Positions 58,135 through 64,000 of a stretch of 64,000 nucleotides of DNA are shown piece after piece (position 1 is the first letter of the stretch; each line of letters begins with the position of its first letter). This DNA comes from Gnetum montanum. Lineage: Eukaryota; Streptophyta; Gnetopsida; Gnetales; Gnetaceae. The notes below the pieces were generated by a model that saw only the letters and a list, made by a program, of their open reading frames with translations, was not told where the DNA came from and searched no databases. The DNA lies in contig MNCI01002250.1 in the NCBI GenBank assembly GCA_015680685.1, positions 103,186 to 167,185 on the forward strand. The letters run 5' to 3'. Made by a program: the position numbers and the translations under genes.

Positions 58135-61100
58135 ATGGAACAATACCTATTAGCTCATTCTACTCTCTGTTTATTGGCAGGAGCAAGCCCGATGGATTGT
58201 CAGCATTTATCCACACTGTTAATCATTAATGGACCATATGGAAAAATGATAAGAGAAATTGACATAAACTCCATCAGCTTAGATACATCAATAGAAGACA
58301 CACTCATAGCTTCGACACAACAAACACTAGATAACCACAAAGGTATGATAAAATCTCTTGACATAGAAGCTGAAAACATCACTGAAGACTCGTTGACTGA
58401 AACCCCCATCGTTATGCCTAATGGTGAAACCAAAATATTAAAATTGAGTACATTACTATAACCTCAACTGGCCAAAGACATAGAGGATGTGCTTAGGGAC
58501 AACATAAAAGCATTCGCGTGGTCATACACGGACATGTCCGGATTGGATCCTCGGATCGTCTAGCATAATATTATCCTTGATTCAAAATTGAGGCCAGTGA
58601 AGCAAAAGGCACAAAAGGTTAAACCCGAGGTAGCATTGGCAGTTTGTAATGAGATCACCAAACTTTATCACACTGGTTTCATTCGGGTTGTCGATTACGC
58701 CGATTGGGTATCCAACATGGTCATAGTCTCGAAGAAGAACCGAAGTATTCGCTTATGCATTGACTTCCGGGATCTAAATGTTGTAACCATAAAAGATGAT
58801 TTTCCCCTACCTAGCATCGATCAACTTGTTGACTCGACCGCTGGGCATGCCCTATTATCTTTTATGGATAGCTTCTCAGGATACAATCAAATACGCATAA
58901 ACCTGAAGCATCAGCTCCGGACTACCTTTATGACACCATGGGGAACCTTTTGTTACACAATGATGCCCTTCGGTCTCAAGAATGTTGGGGCCACATATCA
59001 AAGGGCAATGACATTCATTTTTAGTGATTACATGTTACACTCGCTCAACGATTATGTGGATGATATCGTGGTTAAATCGAAGACATCGGAACAACATGTA
59101 CAAGATCTTGACTTAGTACTAAAACGTTGTTTAAAATATGAGCTGAGACTTAACCCAAAGAAATGCATCTTCGGAGTCAAAACAGGAAAAATGCTTGGAT
59201 TCATAGCCTCAGAAGCAGGGATATGAGTAGACCCCAATAAAGTTAAAGCCATAACAAACCTAAAACCACCTGGCAACCTTACCGAACTTTGAGGTCTACA
59301 AGGTAGATTATAGTTCATCAGACATTTCATAGAAAAACTAACAGACAAATTAAAACCTATGAACCACTTGCTACTCAAGAACATCCATTTTGAATGGACT
59401 CCATAGTGCCATGAAGCATTTGACAATATTAAAACGGCACTTGCCCGACTACCCACGGTTTATCCACCTCAAAATGATAAACTGTTTTACATCTACCTCG
59501 CCACTTCGGACTCGTCAATCGCATCTATGCATTGTCAAAAACAAGATAACGGAACCGAAGTCCCTGTCTATTACTTAAGCCAGGCATTAGTTGCCCATGA
59601 GAAAAGGTATAATGAGGTGGAGAGGTCATGTTTAGCCCTGGTCTTTTCTCTAAAGAAATGGCGACATTACCTCTTCTGTAATCAAGTTAACATAATCTGC
59701 AAGGATAATGTGCTCAGAGCTATCACCAAAAAAATTTACGAGACAAGTCGAATAGCCCGTTGGAAAGCCATGATAGCCGAGTTTGACCTACATTACATAG
59801 TGCAATCATCAGTTAAGGGTCAAGCCATAGCAAATCAAATGACCACGTCACCAATGCACGATCAAGCAACGATAGAGCCAGAATTCCCGGATGAAAATGT
59901 AAGCGCAATAGACATAGTACCCAATGACTACGATGCCATTCTAAACTTTGATGGAGCATCCACCTCTCGAGGGGGAAGTGCTGCAACTGTCATCACCTAT
60001 CCCTCCGGGGAGATCAGACCCTTTGCTTATCGTTTCAACTTTCACTGTACCAACAACATAGCAGAGTACAAAGGTCTCCTTAAAGGTCTCACGGCAACAC
60101 TAGCTTCAGACATCACATGACTGTGGTCAAGAGAGATTCACAGCTGGTTTTGAACCAAGTCACAAATATTTATACATGCAAAGTGCAACATTTACAACCA
60201 TACTGCGACTTGGCAAAACATTTAATGAGGCGATTTGAAAGCATCGATGTGCAACACATCTCTAGAAACGATAATACCATCGCAGACGCACTAGCCACCT
60301 TAGCGTTAAACATATCACCTGACATGTTCCATACATTGCCAAGCTCCATAATCAGTTGTGCCGAACCAATAACCGATACTCTTGATAAGTTGCCAATTGC
60401 ATCCGTTAGCACAACACACGCGATAGAATGGTATGACGACATAAAAGAGTACCTTCTACGTGGTGAAACACCACAACACTTAATGGACGCACAAAAAGAT
60501 GTGGTACGAAAATGTTCTCGGCAATATGCACTGGTAGGAGACACACTGTGTCGTCGATCCTACGAAGGCATACTATTAACATGCGTTGGTAGCGTTGATG
60601 CCCAAACCATTGTTGAGCAAGTACATGACAGACTATGCGGAGGACACATAGCACCAAAAGCAATGGCAACAAAGATAAGACACATAGGCTATTATTGGCC
60701 ACACATGGAGTATGACTATCTCTCCAAGGCTAAGACATGTAGTACTTGTCAAAGACATAGTAATCTAATCCATGTCCCACCAAATGAGTTGCATACAACA
60801 CAAATCACATGGCCCTTTCAAAAGTGGGGGTTGGACCTTATCAGACCAATAACACCCTCATCTTCTACAGGGCATAGTTTCATCATAACCGCAACAAAAT
60901 ATTTCACGAAGTGGGTAGAAGCTGTTCCCCTTCGAAAGACTACATCTAAACATGTATGCAACTTCATTCTCAAAAACATTGTAACCCATTTTGGCATCCC
61001 CATGACCATCATCATGGACAACGGGCCACAATTCAGCAGTGCCGAAACCAAAAATTTCTGCGAAAGTTTGGGGATCAAAAACTCATTTTCATCCCCTTAC

Positions 61101-61667
61101 TACCCTTAGAGTAATGGGCAAGTAGAAGTAACAAATAAAACCATTATTACAATACTTAAAAAGATGCTTACCCAAAGCAAGCGAAGGTGGCATGAACAGT
61201 TAGTATACGCATTGTGGGCCTATCGCACGACACATCGAACTTCAACAGGTAAAACGCCATATAGCCTTGTTTACGATTCAGAAGCTATTTTACCCTTGGA
61301 ATTATAGGTACCATCTTTAAGGATCACACTTTTCGGACTCCTCGACGAAAGGCAAAACAATGACCTGCGCATCATTGACCTAGACTCGATGGAGGAGGAA
61401 CGCATATGTGCACTCGATCAGATTAAATGGTACCAAAAATGACAACGGCAGCACCATCGGCACGACATTCATAAGTGCCCCATCAAAGAAGGCGACCTTG
61501 TACTCAAAGCCGTTCGGGATCACCCAGACAAATTCTCAGCCAACTGGGAAGGGCCCTACTTGGTCACCAAAGCATACGACAATGGAGCATTCAAGTTAGC
61601 TAATATGGAAGGGCATGAGCTTGCAAATCCAACCAATCACTTGTTCTTGAATCCGTTCCATATTTGA
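58135..61667 (+). pseudogene. Element B RT-RNase H-aRNase H-integrase ORF, decayed
   Basis: ATG 58135 follows GCCAG, an acceptor-like site homologous to GCAAG before ATG 16827 in A. RT: RSIRLCIDFRDLN, KDDFPLPSIDQL, GYNQIRIN, YVDD at 59053-59064. RNase H: LSQALVAHEKRYNEVERSCLAL (in part, about 59580). Second RNase H module: NFDGASTSRGGS (59945) and NIAEYKGLLKGL. Integrase: HDRLCGGH and CSTCQ (complete HHCC), WGLDLIRPI (Asp 60834), MDNGPQF (Asp 61015) and VEVTNK (Glu about 61126), so the DDE residues remain. One frameshift near 60115 and stops at 58460, 58561, 59224, 59290, 59311, 59404, 61108, 61306 and 61440. It ends NPFHI at TGA 61665. Confidence 0.92.
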
Positions 61668-61682
61668 GTACAAGTTTAGGTA

Positions 61683-62125
61683 CGTGCGAGTCCTGGCATC
61701 ACGACTATAAACTGATCCATGACTCATCCTGGAATCATGACGGTAAACTGGTACCATAGAACAGTCCTGGAATCATGACTTAAAACTGATACCACAGCTC
61801 GTCCTGGAATCATGACGGTAAACTGGTACCATAGAACAGTCCTGGAATCATGACTTAAAACTGATACCACAGCTCGTCCTGGCATCATGACGGTAAACTN
61901 CAACGTCCGCAATGATAATAAACTAGCACCTGTCCGGCACGATAGTCAACCACCATGGTCCTACTCACCAGAGTCTGCTAAGACTATAAACTGATTTGCC
62001 TCTTCACGGTCCGCGAAGACTAGAAACTGGCAATGCACCGTCCGCCACGATGCTAAATGGGAAATGTTCAATGGGTCATGAGATAAAACTAACCCATGAT
62101 AGTTCGCTAAGACTATAAACTGGCG
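61683..62125 (+). repeat. Hairpin-TAAACT array B3, after pol
   Basis: AGTC-N10-GACT-ATAAACTG opens the array. Then AGTC-N10-GACT-TAAAACTG and CGTC-N10-GACG-GTAAACTG units alternate in a 116-base stretch (61764-61899). More AGTC-N6-GACT-ATAAACTG units lie at 61971-62000 and 62099-62121. One N occurs at 61900. Confidence 0.8.
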
Positions 62126-63010
62126 ATTATATCTCTGGTTGCTCAATTTGTAGCTGCATTCAAACTTCATCAAAATCACTACACTGCTCGCCATCGGACG
62201 ATCCTAACAACATTGCTGCCATATACAGTGCCTGAAATCCCATTAGGTGCCTTTGTTTCATCAATAGCTGTTTAAGTCTAAGCTCGCTCACTCGCTCATG
62301 GTTTTCATATCTTCTTGGAGTTTTGTTTGTAGGATGACACTCAGAGGTGTTCATACAAGAATGCACTTCATCATAAGTAGCAAGGTGAGACATTATTTAC
62401 AGCACCTGTGACAAGACTAAACAAACCATTCACTAGTACATCCCCCATTTCATATCCCACCTATCCCTCAACACCTTAAACTTGGTTATATCCCGAGCAC
62501 ATCCAATACAGCCCGAAACATCGAATATACCGTTGCATACCGCGCCACTCCTAAGCAGTTGCAACCCACAACATGGCCTTCGAGCATAAGCATCAAAGCA
62601 ACAAAAAAAAATACAAGACGGGACAGTAGTCGCCTCAAAAGCAAACGATCATGTCTAAAACAATCAAGAAACATCCAGCTGCATGGCTTTCGCTCTCCGC
62701 CAACAGGTTCCCCCTAAACACTAAACAAGCGACCTGTTCCTCCAAAGAATGCAACACATCCTCACGTGGCTTTGGTCTTGCCAACAAGTCCTCAAGGACA
62801 CTAACTAAGAGTCTTGTTCTGTCAAAGGACGCACATCGCATATCTTGATTCCGAGTCGACTAAACAATGGCTCTTAACAAGGATCAGCATGACCCATATA
62901 CACATCAGAACATCCCCTTCACCATGCATAACCTTGATTCCTCTCGAATCCCCACAGTTTCCATTTCCCTAGATAGCTACGAATTTCATTTCCCCAATTC
63001 CTCTCGAATC
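62126..63010 (+). other. Element B 3' untranslated region, right end deleted
   Basis: No gene. It is homologous to 20591-21450 of A. The PPT and the first 550 bases or so of the 3' LTR are missing. The junction near 63010 carries the direct repeat ATTCCTCTCGAATC at 62937-62950 and 62997-63010. Confidence 0.6.
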
Positions 63011-63716
63011 GCCCAGCGTATACACCCAGCAGATGTAACATGTTGTACACTTGTAAATTTTATTCTTTTGCACCAAGTCAACATGCCACGTGTCACCCAA
63101 CCTGCGTCTAACGTCTAAATCTGTATAAAAATCTCAATTTTTCATTAGAACGGGGTTGGCAACTCTGAGAAACCAGAGAGAACAGACACTAAGAACCATA
63201 GCAAAGAACCTTGTACACTGGACCTCAACCCTGTACGCTGAGCATATAGCCTCTACGCTGTTCCTGCAGTTTGAACCAGCACACAGTCATCCCTGCATCC
63301 ACCGAGGCTATACTTCCACCTTATGTGAAAGCCACAACTGCGTTAGACCGATGCATTGTAACTCTCACTTTGCAATAATATTACTACATTTTCTTCCTAG
63401 AATCTGTTACAGTTTTTCCATTAATTGTTGCATGTTTACTCTTTACACCCTCATACGTTTACGCTCTGTTTACACCAGTTACGCTATTTACGCTTCGTTT
63501 TACGTCTGTTACGCTGTTCACATATAACCTAGCGTATAACACCTTGGTGTACGTTTGGGGAAATCCTTGCCTGATCCGCGTGTGGACCACTCAAGGTACT
63601 CTGCCTTCGTTAATTCCAGCTTGCCCTCAAGCGAGGGTAGGGTCTTCTATGCGTGTCCGGTGATCCCCCGGTTTCTATTTCCTTCCAGCCTGAGATCAAC
63701 GATTTCGGATGGTACA
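63011..63716 (+). repeat. 3' LTR of element B, 5'-truncated
   Basis: It starts within the LTR at GCCCAGCGTATACACCCAGC, equal to about 46676 of the 5' LTR, and matches to the GGTACA end. TATAAAAA is at 63124. CCTAC follows as the target duplication. Confidence 0.88.
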
Positions 63717-63721
63717 CCTAC

Positions 63722-64000
63722 AAGGAGGAATGACGGGTGTTTGTGGCTTGGTATGTCAAAGCAAATAAAATGTTCCCACAACTACCATGTCCATGGGAGG
63801 TGCTAACTCCATCAAACATCAAAACATTAGCATGGACAACACAGGATCCTCGAACTAAAGAGGAGAAACTTCAGGCCATACTTCAATGCCATCAAATCCC
63901 AAGACCTAGAGCATAAGACAATGGAAAGGCACCCATGGAGGAGCCACTGCCACCAAGAACTACATGATTTCCACCCAATTTTGTAGTTATAGGATTTTCT
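63722..64000 (+). pseudogene. ORF F, part 2 (after element B)
   Basis: If element B and one CCTAC copy are left out, the F frame continues from the Tyr codon at 46131 as KEE, a stop, then RVFVAWYVKANKMFPQLPCP and LAWTTQDPRTKEEKLQAILQ to the window edge, with three stops in 93 codons. It shows that the F frame existed before B inserted. The C-terminus lies outside the window. Confidence 0.65.

Larger units (their letters stand above)
46134..63716 (+). mobile_element. Tat/Ogre-like Ty3/gypsy retrotransposon B
   Basis: The order is 5' LTR (46134-47381), PBS (47387-47403), leader, gag-protease (48069-52302), hairpin array B1, antisense gene (57307-52982), hairpin array B2, RT-RNase H-integrase (58135-61667), array B3, 3' region, and a truncated 3' LTR (63011-63716). 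Total length is 17.6 kb. It is the same family in a wide sense as A: same gene order, alignable proteins, PBS and U5. B is less decayed in coding regions and has the longer antisense gene. It inserted into ORF F. Confidence 0.88.

Noticed and set aside
62486-62841. Minus-strand ORFs of 62 and 68 codons in the 3' region of B
   Set aside because: They are not conserved in the homologous region of A (20900-21400) and have no recognisable content.

Overview
This is repeat-rich nuclear DNA from a land plant. It is probably a seed plant with a large genome, and a gymnosperm is my guess with low confidence. Spliceosomal introns, a type II metacaspase gene (a plant and algal protease family), and nested, decayed Ty3/gypsy elements of the Athila-like and Tat/Ogre-like kinds all point to a plant. 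Four runs of N (21819-22119, 40685-41184, 52703-52821, 61900) are assembly gaps.

Layout. Positions 1-24958 hold an Athila-like element (E1: gag, protease, RT-RNase H, integrase, 3' region, 3' LTR). Its 3' region is split by a complete but dead Tat-like element (A, 7789-23827) with two LTRs, a PPT and a near-perfect 5-bp target duplication. E1 itself lies against the integrase tail of an older related element (D, 24959-28246). Then come a copia integrase fragment, a small degenerate tandem repeat, and a gene island at 29900-35100. The island has one intact type II metacaspase gene on the minus strand, a decayed paralogue on the plus strand facing it, and a LINE-like RT scrap between them. A low-information stretch and an inverted pair of copia-type LTR/PBS segments lead to a gag-only Athila-like derivative (C, 39045-43126). 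From 43671 a decayed transposon-type ORF (F) runs to 46133. There a second Tat-like element (B, 46134-63716, target duplication CCTAC) has inserted, and the F reading frame resumes at 63722.

The most interesting content is inside the two Tat-like elements. Between the gag-protease ORF and the RT-integrase ORF both carry a multi-exon gene on the opposite strand. It is nearly full in B (eight exons, 57307 down to 52982) and 5'-truncated in A (three exons, 16527 down to 15266). Splice-site positions and C-terminal sequence are conserved between the copies. The three junctions of each element (after gag-protease, before RT, after pol) carry arrays of short hairpin units ending in TAAACT. Their stems change in a compensatory way (GGCC/GGCC, AGCC/GGCT, CGTC/GACG, AGTC/GACT, GGTC/GACC). 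The LTRs, leader and antisense-gene upstream region of B are full of the self-complementary GCGTATACGC motif.

All retroelement ORFs carry stops. Many fit CAG to TAG, TGG to TAG or CGA to TGA changes, as expected from long-term cytosine methylation. The only plausible intact host gene is the metacaspase.
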